Assembly: GCA_947500585.1 (NCBI GenBank)
Contig: CANMSN010000001.1
Coordinates: 310,001 to 374,000, forward strand
DNA from: an uncultured Flavobacteriaceae bacterium
Lineage (GTDB): Bacteria > Bacteroidota > Bacteroidia > Flavobacteriales > Flavobacteriaceae
Length of the DNA: 64,000 bases
Direction: 5' to 3'
The notes under the pieces were generated by a model. It was not told the DNA's origin, did not search any database, and saw only the letters and a program-made list of their open reading frames with translations. Positions 1-8,107 of this stretch are shown piece after piece. The translations under genes were made by a program, and so were the position numbers. Position 1 is the stretch's first letter; each line of letters begins with the position of its first letter.

Positions 1-915
1 AAAGTCCCAGAAAAAATGTTAGGTAGTATTTATGACCATTTGGCGAATATCTATCAAGGTTATGAAATGAACAACCATTGTATTCATTACAAACTTAAAG
101 CTTTAAAAGCTTCTCCAAAAGAAAGCAGATTGTATCATAATCTAGGTTCTTACCTAGTTACTATTAAGTCATATAGACTTGGTATATCCTATTTAAATAA
201 AGCCATAGAAATGGTTCCTAATCACTCTTTTGCAAATTGGATTTTGGCAGTAGCTTATACTGATTTAGAGGACTATGACAAAGCAATGACAACCGTAAAT
301 ATTGCCTTTAAAAATGAAGCTAGCCTATATAAAAGAGGATCAGGAACAGCAGAAAGAGACTTAAGAACACTTAGAGGCCTTTTGTATCATAAACTTGGCG
401 ATTCAGAAAAAGGTATAGCCGATTTAGAAGAAGCTTTAAATATAAACAAGAACAATTCCTTTGCTTATCGAAACTTAGGTACAATCTATTACGATTTAGG
501 AAAATATAATCTAGCATGCCAAAACCTTCAAAAAGCTAATGAACTAGGCTATGAAAAAATTCATGATAGGGATGACTTACAAGCGTATTTAGAACTTTCT
601 TGCGAAAATGCCGCCATTATTGAAAATAAAAAAGAGGCTTTGTCTGAAGCTATTTTAGATACTGAGCCTATCCAGCTATCAAAACTTTCTGATAGACCAT
701 TTATTTACCCTAATCCAACAAAAGCTGAAGTCAAAATTAAAAACCTACCGTTTAAGGACTATCAATATTTAATATTTGATTATACAGGAAAATTAGTATT
801 TCAAGGAGAATCTAAAAAAACACCAATCAATATTTCGCAATTACCATCTGGAGTTTATATCCTAAAAGTTATTAAAAATGATTTAAGTGAAACTTTTAGA
901 GTTATAAAAGAATAA
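1..915 (+). CDS. TPR protein with T9SS type A sorting domain (5' partial)
   Basis: The frame is open from base 1, so the gene starts upstream of the window and 304 residues are visible. The visible part holds several tetratricopeptide-like helical repeats (for example around SFANWILAVAYTDLEDYDKA and SFAYRNLGTIYYDLGKYNLA). It ends in a beta-rich domain of about 70 residues beginning FIYPNPTKAEVKI and closing with LPSGVYILKV...FRVIKE. That ending is the hallmark of the type A C-terminal signal that sends proteins through the type IX secretion system to the Bacteroidota cell surface. I infer a secreted or surface-attached TPR protein; its partner and function are unknown. A strong hairpin terminator follows about 80 bases after the stop. 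The first ATG, at base 16, is internal and not a likely start. Confidence 0.8.
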   Translation, partial: KVPEKMLGSIYDHLANIYQGYEMNNHCIHYKLKALKASPKESRLYHNLGSYLVTIKSYRLGISYLNKAIEMVPNHSFANWILAVAYTDLEDYDKAMTTVNIAFKNEASLYKRGSGTAERDLRTLRGLLYHKLGDSEKGIADLEEALNINKNNSFAYRNLGTIYYDLGKYNLACQNLQKANELGYEKIHDRDDLQAYLELSCENAAIIENKKEALSEAILDTEPIQLSKLSDRPFIYPNPTKAEVKIKNLPFKDYQYLIFDYTGKLVFQGESKKTPINISQLPSGVYILKVIKNDLSETFRVIKE

Positions 916-996
916 CTAAACCTATTCATAAAAGCTTTTTTTGATGCTATACTTTAGACTAAAAAGACCTAACATTTTATTAAATTGATAAAAAAC

Positions 997-1029
997 AAAA
1001 GGAGTTTATTACAAAAAGCTCCTTTTTTT
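997..1029 (+). terminator. Rho-independent terminator
   Basis: The arms AAAAGGAG (997-1004) and CTCCTTTT (1019-1026) are followed by a T run. It lies downstream of the TPR/T9SS gene and ends its transcript before the acyl-CoA ligase promoter. Confidence 0.7.
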
Positions 1030-1037
1030 CTACCTTA

Positions 1038-1067
1038 TTTGAAAATCTTATTTATTTCCTTATTTTG
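1038..1067 (+). promoter_or_regulatory. Putative Bacteroidota promoter of the acyl-CoA ligase
   Basis: TTTG (1038-1041), an 18-base spacer and TTATTTTG (1060-1067) fit the TTTG / TAnnTTTG pattern with one mismatch. The -7 element overlaps the upstream in-frame TTG, which argues that translation starts at the later ATG (1092). Confidence 0.35.
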
Positions 1068-1091
1068 CACACAAAGAAACTTGAAAAAGAA

Positions 1092-2861
1092 ATGACGCAA
1101 ATAACTAAGATATTTGACTTCCCCTATTACCAATTAAATAAATTTAATTTGGATAAAGCATTTACCACCAAATATGATGGCGAATGGCAATCTATTTCTT
1201 CTACAGAATACATAAATCAAATCAATGCTATTAGTAGAGGATTATTACGTCTAGGAATAAAACCCAATGATAAAATTGCAGTTATTTCATCCACAAATAG
1301 AACTGAATGGAATATTTTAGATATTGGTATTCTACAAACTGGAGCTCAAAATATCCCTATTTACCCAACAATTTGTGCCGAAGATTACGAGTATATTTTA
1401 AATCATTCTGAATCTATTTATTGCTTTGTATCTGATGCTGTTGTACTTGAAAAATTAAATACCATTAAAGGCAACACAAAACTTAAAAATATTTACACTT
1501 TCGATGCCATTAGCGGTGAAAATAATTGGACTGATGTTTTAAAACTTGGTGAAGATGATAGTAATCAAAATGAAGTTGAATCAAGAAAAGAAGCCGTAAA
1601 ACCAGAAGATTTAGCGACCTTAATTTACACCTCTGGCACAACCGGGAAACCTAAAGGTGTTATGTTATCGCACAAAAATATTGTTTCTAATGTATTAGAC
1701 AGCGAAAAACGAGTTCCTTTTAGCAAAGGCAAGTCAAAAGCACTTAGTTTTCTTCCTGTATGTCATGTTTTCGAACGTATGATTTTATACCTCTATCAAT
1801 ATTGTGGTGTTGAAATTTATTTCGCCGAGTCAATAGAAAAAATGAGTGACAACCTTAAAGAGGTAAAGCCAACTGTAATGACTGCAGTTCCTCGTCTTTA
1901 TGAAAAAGTTTATGATAAAATTATTGCAAAAGGTGCCGATTTAAAGGGTATTAAAAAAATGCTTTTCTTTTGGGCAGTTAATTTGGGGCTCAGGTTTGAA
2001 CCTTACGGACAAAATGGATGGTGGTATGAAACGCAATTAAAACTTGCTAGAAAACTTATTTTTAGTAAATGGCAAGAGGGCTTGGGTGGTAATCTAGAAA
2101 TTATGGTATCTGGTAGTGCGGCTTTACAACAACGTTTAACACGAATTTTTGCCGCCGCAGGATTACCTATTATGGAGGGTTATGGCTTAACGGAAACCTC
2201 TCCTGTAATTTCTGTAAACGATATGCGAAATGGTGGTTTTAAAATTGGAACCGTTGGAAGAATTATTGATAATGTAGAAATTAAAATAGCTGAAGATGGA
2301 GAAATTCTTTGTAAAGGTCCTAACGTTATGATGGGTTATTATAAAGATTCTGAGAAAACTCTTGAAGTTATGACAGGTGATTATTTCCATACAGGCGATA
2401 TTGGTGAAATTGATTCTGATGGATTTTTAAAAATAACCGATCGTAAAAAAGAAATGTTTAAAACCTCTGGTGGCAAATATGTAGCTCCTGCCCTTTTAGA
2501 AAACCAATTTAAACAATCTCGTTTTATAGAACAAATTATGGTTATTGGTGAAGGTGAAAAAATGCCAGCAGCTTTAATTCAATTAAATTATGAGTTTGTT
2601 AAGGAATGGGCTAAACGACATAATATTGAATACATATCTAACGAAGATATCATTACAAACACTAGTCTTATAGAACGAATACAAGAAGAAATAGATACTG
2701 CTAACACCAACTTTGGTAAATGGGAACAAATTAAAAAATTCGAGATTACTCCAGATGTTTGGTCTATTGATTCTGGGCATCTAACACCTACTATGAAAAT
2801 GAAACGTAAGGTTATAAAAGAAAAATATCTTGATTTAATTGAAAAAATTTATAGGTCTTAA
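1092..2861 (+). CDS. Long-chain fatty-acid--CoA ligase (AMP-forming)
   Basis: This is a 589-residue member of the ANL adenylating superfamily. It activates free fatty acids with ATP and CoA to acyl-CoA, the entry step of beta-oxidation and of lipid recycling. The AMP-binding P-loop YTSGTTGKPKGVMLSHKN lies near residue 179. The adenine/acyl motif GYGLTETSP is in the middle, and the hinge region follows (TGDIGEIDSDGFLKITDRKKE). Length and motifs match the FadD/FACS group that includes bacterial FadD15-like enzymes. I prefer the ATG at 1092 (MTQITKIFDFPYYQL) to the in-frame TTG at 1065, because a promoter element overlaps the TTG. It stands just upstream of the MarR-fad operon on the same strand, which fits a fatty-acid catabolic role. 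The preferred chain length cannot be read from the sequence. Confidence 0.9.
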   Translation: MTQITKIFDFPYYQLNKFNLDKAFTTKYDGEWQSISSTEYINQINAISRGLLRLGIKPNDKIAVISSTNRTEWNILDIGILQTGAQNIPIYPTICAEDYEYILNHSESIYCFVSDAVVLEKLNTIKGNTKLKNIYTFDAISGENNWTDVLKLGEDDSNQNEVESRKEAVKPEDLATLIYTSGTTGKPKGVMLSHKNIVSNVLDSEKRVPFSKGKSKALSFLPVCHVFERMILYLYQYCGVEIYFAESIEKMSDNLKEVKPTVMTAVPRLYEKVYDKIIAKGADLKGIKKMLFFWAVNLGLRFEPYGQNGWWYETQLKLARKLIFSKWQEGLGGNLEIMVSGSAALQQRLTRIFAAAGLPIMEGYGLTETSPVISVNDMRNGGFKIGTVGRIIDNVEIKIAEDGEILCKGPNVMMGYYKDSEKTLEVMTGDYFHTGDIGEIDSDGFLKITDRKKEMFKTSGGKYVAPALLENQFKQSRFIEQIMVIGEGEKMPAALIQLNYEFVKEWAKRHNIEYISNEDIITNTSLIERIQEEIDTANTNFGKWEQIKKFEITPDVWSIDSGHLTPTMKMKRKVIKEKYLDLIEKIYRS

Positions 2862-2986
2862 ACATTATTACGGCTTGTATTTTTGTTAATTAAATGGTAA
2901 ATCACTAAAATTCAGTCTATTATTTTATAAAATTCATGTTTTTTTAATACTTTTATTGATAACAAACCAATTAAAAATTAAAAAAG

Positions 2987-3379
2987 ATGAAAACAAAAAA
3001 CTTTTTAACCGCTGGAATTGTTGGTGGAATTGTAGACTTCCTATTAGGATGGTTATTTTATGGAATTATATTTATAAATGTATTCCCTCAACCTGAAGAA
3101 AGCTCACAAACAATGCTTTACATTTTTCTTGGATGCTTAACGTTTGGATTTTTTGTATCGTATATTTATATGCAATGGGCACAAATTTCAACAGCAGCTA
3201 CTGGTGCAAAAGCTGGAGCCATTATCGGTTTATTTATCGGATTATTTTATAACTTCTTTAATTTAGCAATGATACCTGATGTAACTCTACAATTAGCTGC
3301 CTTAGATGTTGGTATTTCAATTGTAATGACAACCATTATTGGTGCCGTAATAGGTTTAATAAATGGGAAAATGGGATAA
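2987..3379 (+). CDS. Small four-helix integral membrane protein
   Basis: This 130-residue protein is dominated by four hydrophobic segments (about residues 7-30, 43-62, 75-95 and 103-126), rich in Gly and Ala with GxxG-type packing motifs (GIVGGIVDFLLGWLFYG; AGAIIGLFIGLFY). No enzymatic motif is visible. It resembles small uncharacterised Bacteroidota membrane proteins, and I do not recognise a named family. The start ATG follows an A-rich stretch, as is usual here. It is a single-gene unit closed by a strong terminator immediately downstream. Its position between the acyl-CoA ligase and the MarR operon may be coincidental. Confidence 0.7.
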   Translation: MKTKNFLTAGIVGGIVDFLLGWLFYGIIFINVFPQPEESSQTMLYIFLGCLTFGFFVSYIYMQWAQISTAATGAKAGAIIGLFIGLFYNFFNLAMIPDVTLQLAALDVGISIVMTTIIGAVIGLINGKMG

Positions 3380-3400
3380 CCCTTTTATAATAATCTTATT

Positions 3401-3439
3401 AAAACAAAACACCTCTTTGAAAAGGGGTGTTTTGTTTTT
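3401..3439 (+). terminator. Rho-independent terminator
   Basis: Arms of 15 bases (3401-3415 and 3424-3438, one mismatch) are of the form AAAACAAAACACC / GGTGTTTTGTTTT, followed by further T. It lies 20 bases after the small membrane protein gene. Confidence 0.8.
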
Positions 3440-3462
3440 AACACAATCTTATATATTTTATT

Positions 3463-3490
3463 AAATTTATTATGCGTGCATAATAAATTT
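3463..3490. promoter_or_regulatory. 28-bp palindromic operator, probable MarR binding site
   Basis: Two perfect 13-base arms, AAATTTATTATGC and its reverse complement, flank the two-base centre GT. It ends 5 bases before a TATATTTG -7 element (3496-3503) and so covers the -33 region. Its position directly upstream of marR suggests autoregulation of the whole fad operon; the ligand is probably a fatty acid or acyl-CoA. The symmetry is seen directly; the regulator assignment is inferred. Confidence 0.7.
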
Positions 3491-3495
3491 TTTAT

Positions 3496-3503
3496 TATAT
3501 TTG
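3496..3503 (+). promoter_or_regulatory. -7 promoter element of the marR-fad operon
   Basis: TATATTTG matches the Bacteroidota TAnnTTTG consensus exactly and lies 20 bases before the marR start codon. No clear TTTG -33 box is present, because the palindrome occupies that region. Confidence 0.5.
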
Positions 3504-3522
3504 AACACACCAACCTCTCAAG

Positions 3523-3978
3523 ATGAAAGAAAAAACGATAGATTATATACTAAGAACTACTTGGTTAACGGTTCAAAAAATGTATAATGAAGAAGCAGCA
3601 AAATTTGAAAGTACCATGGCAACCGGATTTACACTTTTAAGTATAGACCCTGAAAAAGGAACACCATCTACGGCTTTAGGTCCTAAAATGGGAATGGAAG
3701 CCACCAGTCTTTCTAGAATATTAAAAACCATGGAAAAAAGGGAGTTAATAGAACGTCATCCAAATCCAGATGATGGAAGAGGTGTTATAATTACGTTAAC
3801 AGAATTTGGTAGAGAAAAAAGAAATTATTCAAAAGAAAAGGTATTAACATTTAATGAAGCTATAAAAAACAGTGTTTCAGAAGAAAAACTAAATCATTTT
3901 TACGAAGTAGCTGAAGTTATAACCGATATGGTTTCAAATAAAAAGATATACAATCAAAACGAAAGTATTTTAAAATAA
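3523..3978 (+). CDS. MarR-family transcriptional regulator of the fad operon
   Basis: This 151-residue winged-helix regulator contains the MarR DNA-binding core. The recognition helix is near EATSLSRILKTMEKRELIERHPNPDDGRGV, and the wing DDGRGVIITLTEFG is typical of the family. The family usually binds palindromes as a dimer and is released by small ligands. The gene is the first of an operon: the fadN start codon lies one base after its stop codon, and a 28-bp palindrome sits just upstream. I infer a repressor that senses fatty acids or acyl-CoAs and controls the beta-oxidation genes. This would be a MarR counterpart of FadR, which is a TetR-family protein in Bacillus and a GntR-family protein in E. 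coli. Confidence 0.88.
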   Translation: MKEKTIDYILRTTWLTVQKMYNEEAAKFESTMATGFTLLSIDPEKGTPSTALGPKMGMEATSLSRILKTMEKRELIERHPNPDDGRGVIITLTEFGREKRNYSKEKVLTFNEAIKNSVSEEKLNHFYEVAEVITDMVSNKKIYNQNESILK

Positions 3979-3979
3979 A

Positions 3980-6388
3980 ATGAGCAAACGTAGAATAAAA
4001 AAAGTAGCCATTATTGGTTCTGGTATTATGGGAAGCGGTATTGCTTGTCATTTTGCCAACATAGGTGTCGATGTTTTATTACTCGACATTGTACCCAGAG
4101 AACTTAACGACAAAGAAAAAGCTAAAGGACTTACCTTAGAAGACAAAATAGTTAGAAACAGATTGGTTAACGATGCACTTACAGCATCTTTAAAATCTAA
4201 TCCATCTCCTATTTATCATCAACAATTTGCCAGTAGAATTACTACAGGAAATTTAGAAGATGATATTACTAAAGTAAAAGATGTTGATTGGATTATGGAA
4301 GTTGTTGTTGAACGACTTGATATAAAACAACAAGTTTTTGAAAAATTAGAAAAACACAGAACACCTGGAACCTTAATCACATCTAATACCTCAGGTATTC
4401 CTATTAAGTTTATGAGTGAAGGACGAAGCGAAGATTTTCAAAAACACTTCTGCGGAACGCACTTCTTTAATCCTGCGAGGTATTTAAAATTATTCGAAAT
4501 CATTCCTGGCCCGAAAACGGATGCTTCTGTTTTAGAGTTTTTAAATGGTTATGGTGAACAATTTCTTGGAAAAACCTCGGTAATCGCTAAAGACACTCCA
4601 GCATTTATTGGAAATAGAATTGGAATTTTTAGTATTATGAGTTTGTTTCATACTGTTAACGAGATGGATTTAACCATTGAAGAAGTTGATAAACTTACAG
4701 GCCCAGTAATAGGACGTCCAAAATCGGCAACCTTTAGAACTGTAGATGTCGTTGGTTTAGACACTTTAGTTCACGTTGCCAATGGTATTGCTGAAAATTG
4801 TAAAAATGACGAACAGTTAGAGTTATTTAAACTCCCAGATTTCATCAATACCATGATGGAAAACAAATGGTTAGGAAGCAAAACTGGTCAAGGCTTTTAT
4901 AAGAAGAATGTATCTGCAGATGGACAAAAAGAAATTCTTTCTTTAGATTTAAATACTTTAGAATACCGCTCAGCTAAACGTGCAAAATTTGCAACTTTAG
5001 AATTAACTAAACAAGTAGATAAAGTAGTTGACCGCTTTAAAATCCTAGTGAATGGAAAAGACAAAGCAGGTGAGTTTTACAGAAAAAGTTTCGCTTCATT
5101 ATTTGCTTATGTTTCAAATAGAATTCCAGAAATAACAGACGATTTATACAAAATTGATGATGCTATGAAAGCTGGTTTTGGTTGGGAACATGGGCCTTTC
5201 CAAATTTGGGATGCAATCGGTGTAGAAAAAGGTATTGAACTCATGAAAGCTGAAGGTTTAGAACCTAACTCGTGGGTAAATGAGATGTTAGCATCTGGTA
5301 GTTCTTCTTTCTACACAGTTAAGGATGGAGCAACTTATGCATACGATATTCCTAAAAAATCGCAAGAAAAAATACCAGGACAAGATGCCTTTATCATATT
5401 GGATAATATCAGAAAATCAAACGAAGTATTTAAAAATACGGGCGTTGTTATTGAAGATTTAGGTGATGGCATTTTAAACTGCGAATTCCAATCTAAAATG
5501 AATACCATTGGTGGTGATGTTTTAGCTGGAATTAATAAAGCCATCGATTTAGCTGAAAAAAGTTTTGATGGATTAGTTATTGGTAACCAAGGTGCTAATT
5601 TCTCAGTTGGCGCCAATATTGGTATGATTTTCATGATGGCAGTAGAACAAGAATATGATGAACTAAACGGCGCTGTCAAGTATTTTCAAGATACGATGAT
5701 GCGCATGCGTTATTCATCAATTCCTACAATTTCCGCGCCTCATGGTATGTCGCTTGGCGGTGCATGTGAATTATCCGTGCATGCAGATAAAGTAGTTGCA
5801 GCTGCTGAAACTTATATGGGATTAGTTGAATTTGGTGTTGGCGTTATTCCTGGTGGTGCAGGCTCAAAAGAAATGGCATTACGAGCTTCAGATACGTTTA
5901 GAAAAGGTGATGTAGAACTTAATGTTTTACAAGAATACTTCCTAACAGTTGGTATGGCTAAGGTTTCAACCTCAGGTTATGAAGCTTTCGATTTAGGTTT
6001 ACTTCAAAAAGGGAAAGACATCATAGTTGTTAATAAAGACCGTCAAATAGCAACCGCTAAAGCGCATGCAAAATTAATGGCAGACGCTGGCTATACACAA
6101 CCTGTAAAACGTACTGATGTAAAAGTTTTAGGTAAACAAGCTTTAGGTATGTTTTTAGTTGGTACAGATGCTATGAATGCTAGCCATTACATAAGTGAAC
6201 ACGATCAAAAAATTGCCAACAAATTAGCTTATGTTATGGCAGGTGGCGACTTATCTGAACCAACTTTAGTAAGCGAACAATATTTATTGGATTTAGAGCG
6301 TGAAGCATTTTTAAGTTTATGTACAGAACGAAAAACTTTAGAACGCATTCAACATATGTTGAAAACAGGTAAACCACTACGTAATTAA
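3980..6388 (+). CDS. fadN: Bifunctional 3-hydroxyacyl-CoA dehydrogenase / enoyl-CoA hydratase
   Basis: This 802-residue protein has the dehydrogenase half first and the hydratase half last, the order of Bacillus FadN and the reverse of E. coli FadB. The N-terminal Rossmann motif VAIIGSGIMGSGIACHFA is at about residues 9-26. The dehydrogenase signature THFFNPARYLKLFEIIPG follows, then the C-terminal dimerisation part. A crotonase fold lies at about residues 480-700, with the oxyanion-hole and active-site region PHGMSLGGACELSVHAD and GVGVIPGGAGSKE. It hydrates trans-2-enoyl-CoA and oxidises L-3-hydroxyacyl-CoA with NAD, the middle two steps of beta-oxidation in the cytoplasm. The marR-fadN-fadA-(four-helix bundle)-fadE layout matches the fadNAE operon of Bacillus subtilis in content and order. 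Confidence 0.93.
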   Translation: MSKRRIKKVAIIGSGIMGSGIACHFANIGVDVLLLDIVPRELNDKEKAKGLTLEDKIVRNRLVNDALTASLKSNPSPIYHQQFASRITTGNLEDDITKVKDVDWIMEVVVERLDIKQQVFEKLEKHRTPGTLITSNTSGIPIKFMSEGRSEDFQKHFCGTHFFNPARYLKLFEIIPGPKTDASVLEFLNGYGEQFLGKTSVIAKDTPAFIGNRIGIFSIMSLFHTVNEMDLTIEEVDKLTGPVIGRPKSATFRTVDVVGLDTLVHVANGIAENCKNDEQLELFKLPDFINTMMENKWLGSKTGQGFYKKNVSADGQKEILSLDLNTLEYRSAKRAKFATLELTKQVDKVVDRFKILVNGKDKAGEFYRKSFASLFAYVSNRIPEITDDLYKIDDAMKAGFGWEHGPFQIWDAIGVEKGIELMKAEGLEPNSWVNEMLASGSSSFYTVKDGATYAYDIPKKSQEKIPGQDAFIILDNIRKSNEVFKNTGVVIEDLGDGILNCEFQSKMNTIGGDVLAGINKAIDLAEKSFDGLVIGNQGANFSVGANIGMIFMMAVEQEYDELNGAVKYFQDTMMRMRYSSIPTISAPHGMSLGGACELSVHADKVVAAAETYMGLVEFGVGVIPGGAGSKEMALRASDTFRKGDVELNVLQEYFLTVGMAKVSTSGYEAFDLGLLQKGKDIIVVNKDRQIATAKAHAKLMADAGYTQPVKRTDVKVLGKQALGMFLVGTDAMNASHYISEHDQKIANKLAYVMAGGDLSEPTLVSEQYLLDLEREAFLSLCTERKTLERIQHMLKTGKPLRN

Positions 6389-6488
6389 AATTACTAAGCT
6401 ATTTGCCTTTAGCCACTGGCTATTGGCACATTTTAAAAATTATTTAAGATGCTAGAAGCCAAAAGCTAATAGCTAAAAGCATAAAAAG
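6389..6488. repeat. Intergenic AGCTTTTRGC-type repeat region between fadN and fadA
   Basis: The spacer is built from degenerate units such as GCCTTTAGCC, GGCTATTGGC, GCCAAAAGCTAATAGC and TAAAAGC. It contains a small hairpin TAGCC-act-GGCTA (6410-6422). The same word family recurs at 19991-20087. It looks like a dispersed intergenic palindromic repeat, not a regulatory site specific to fad. Confidence 0.5.
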
Positions 6489-7679
6489 ATGAAACAAGCA
6501 TATATAGTAAAAGCATACAGAACTGCAGTTGGTAAAGCCCCAAAAGGTGTATTCCGCTTTAAAAGAGCCGATGAATTAGGTGCCGAAACCATTCAACACA
6601 TGATGAAGGAATTACCAAATCTGGACGTATCAAGAATTGATGACGTTATAGTTGGTAACGCAATGCCAGAAGGATCGCAAGGGTTAAATATGGCGCGTTT
6701 TATATCATTAATAGGCTTAAATAGTATTGATGTTCCTGGTGTAACTGTAAATCGTTTTTGTTCTTCAGGTATAGAAACTATTGGTATTGCAACAGCTAAA
6801 ATTCAAGCAGGAATGGCAAATTGTATTATTGCTGGTGGCTCAGAAAGTATGAGTTCAGTGCCTATGACAGGATTTAAACCAGATTTAAATTACAACACCG
6901 TTAAAGCTGGACATGAAGATTATTATTGGGGTATGGGAAATACTGCCGAGGCGGTTGCTAATCAGTTTAAAGTATCTCGTGAAGATCAAGATGAATTTGC
7001 ATATCATTCGCACATGAAAGCTTTAAAGGCTCAAGCTGAAAATCGTTTTCAAGATCAAATAGTTCCTATTGATGTAGAACAAATCTATGTTGATTCCAAT
7101 GGAAAAAAAGCAACTAAAAAATATACCGTAACTAAAGATGAAGGTCCGCGTGCTGGAACAAGTAAAGAAGCTTTAGCAAAATTAAGAGCAGTTTTTGCTG
7201 CAGGTGGAAGTGTAACTGCTGGAAACTCTTCTCAAATGAGCGACGGTGCTGCCTTCGTTATGGTAATGAGTGAAGACATGGTTAAAGAATTAAACCTAGA
7301 ACCTATTGCTCGCTTAGTAAATTATGCTGCTGCTGGAGTAGAACCAAGAATTATGGGAATTGGTCCAGTAAAAGCTATTCCAAAAGCATTAAAGCAAGCT
7401 GGTTTACAGCAAAAAGATTTAGAATTAATAGAACTTAATGAAGCTTTTGCATCTCAATCTTTAGCCGTAATAAGAGAATTAGGCTTGAATCCAGATATTA
7501 TTAATGTAAATGGTGGAGCTATTGCATTAGGGCATCCACTTGGTTGTACAGGTGCAAAATTATCAGTCCAATTGTTTGATGAAATGCGTAAACGTAACAT
7601 GACTGGTAAATATGGTGCCGTAACAATGTGTGTTGGAACAGGACAAGGTGCATGTGGAATCTTTGAATTTCTTAATTAG
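6489..7679 (+). CDS. fadA: Acetyl-CoA C-acyltransferase (3-ketoacyl-CoA thiolase)
   Basis: This 396-residue thiolase cleaves 3-ketoacyl-CoA with CoA, releasing acetyl-CoA at the end of each beta-oxidation round. The nucleophilic cysteine is Cys91 in NRFCSSGIETI. The two C-terminal signatures are present: GGAIALGHPLGCTGAK, with the catalytic His, and CVGTGQGACGIFEF, with the acid-base Cys. Length is normal for the family. It is the third gene of the marR-fad operon, 100 bases after fadN, and its product would act on the FadN product. The degradative role is inferred from the operon; biosynthetic acetoacetyl-CoA thiolases have the same motifs. Confidence 0.93.
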   Translation: MKQAYIVKAYRTAVGKAPKGVFRFKRADELGAETIQHMMKELPNLDVSRIDDVIVGNAMPEGSQGLNMARFISLIGLNSIDVPGVTVNRFCSSGIETIGIATAKIQAGMANCIIAGGSESMSSVPMTGFKPDLNYNTVKAGHEDYYWGMGNTAEAVANQFKVSREDQDEFAYHSHMKALKAQAENRFQDQIVPIDVEQIYVDSNGKKATKKYTVTKDEGPRAGTSKEALAKLRAVFAAGGSVTAGNSSQMSDGAAFVMVMSEDMVKELNLEPIARLVNYAAAGVEPRIMGIGPVKAIPKALKQAGLQQKDLELIELNEAFASQSLAVIRELGLNPDIINVNGGAIALGHPLGCTGAKLSVQLFDEMRKRNMTGKYGAVTMCVGTGQGACGIFEFLN

Positions 7680-7711
7680 AATCAAGATTATTAGAACCTG
7701 GATACAAGACG
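7680..7711. repeat. Left flank of an imperfect inverted repeat around the four-helix-bundle gene
   Basis: The words AAGATTATTAGAA...CAAGAC here resemble the reverse complement of the right flank (8063-8100), which reads AAGATTTATAGAC...CAAGAC. Together the two flanks bracket the short gene at 7712-8062. Confidence 0.4.
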
Positions 7712-8062
7712 ATGCATAATTTTAAGAAACTGAAAATTTGGACAGAAAGCATGATCCTTGTTTCAGAATCATATAAAATCACAAGAACATTTCCAAAGTA
7801 TGAAACCTTTGGATTAATAAGTCAGATGAATAGGTGCGCTGTTTCTATTCCTTCAAATATCTCGGAAGGAACTAGTAAAAGCTCCAATAAACATTTTAAC
7901 AAATATCTTGAAGATAGTTTAGGTTCTGCATTTGAATGGGAAACACAATTAAATGTAGCTTTTAATGAAAATTATGTTTCAGAAGAAAAATTTAAAGAAT
8001 TAGAACAAAAAATAACGGAAATACAAAAAATGATTTCAAGTTTTAAATCAAAACTTAAATAA
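7712..8062 (+). CDS. Four-helix-bundle protein (S23/avd-like family)
   Basis: This 116-residue, mostly helical protein has the typical opening HNFKKLKIWTESMILV and the family core QMNRCAVSIPSNISEGTSK. The rest is charged helices (HFNKYLEDSLGSAFEWETQL). The family was first described from intervening sequences in bacterial 23S rRNA genes and is related to the avd accessory proteins of retroelements. Most stand-alone copies have no known function. It splits the otherwise conserved fadA-fadE junction and is bracketed by imperfect inverted repeats, as if inserted as a cassette. It has no motif linking it to fatty-acid oxidation. Transcription is presumably read through from the operon. Confidence 0.85.
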   Translation: MHNFKKLKIWTESMILVSESYKITRTFPKYETFGLISQMNRCAVSIPSNISEGTSKSSNKHFNKYLEDSLGSAFEWETQLNVAFNENYVSEEKFKELEQKITEIQKMISSFKSKLK

Positions 8063-8100
8063 TTAAGTCTTGGTTCTTGACTCTTGAGTCTATAAATCTT
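8063..8100. repeat. Right flank of an imperfect inverted repeat around the four-helix-bundle gene
   Basis: It contains AAGTCTTGGTTCTTGACTC and TTGAGTCTATAAATCTT, which includes the internal repeats TTCTTGACTC and TCTTGAGTC. It is roughly inverted relative to 7680-7711. Confidence 0.4.
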
Positions 8101-8107
8101 AAAATAA

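Noticed and set aside
1065-1091. TTG codon giving a 598-residue acyl-CoA ligase
   Set aside because: A -7-like element overlaps this TTG, the added nine residues are not conserved in character, and a good ATG follows at 1092.
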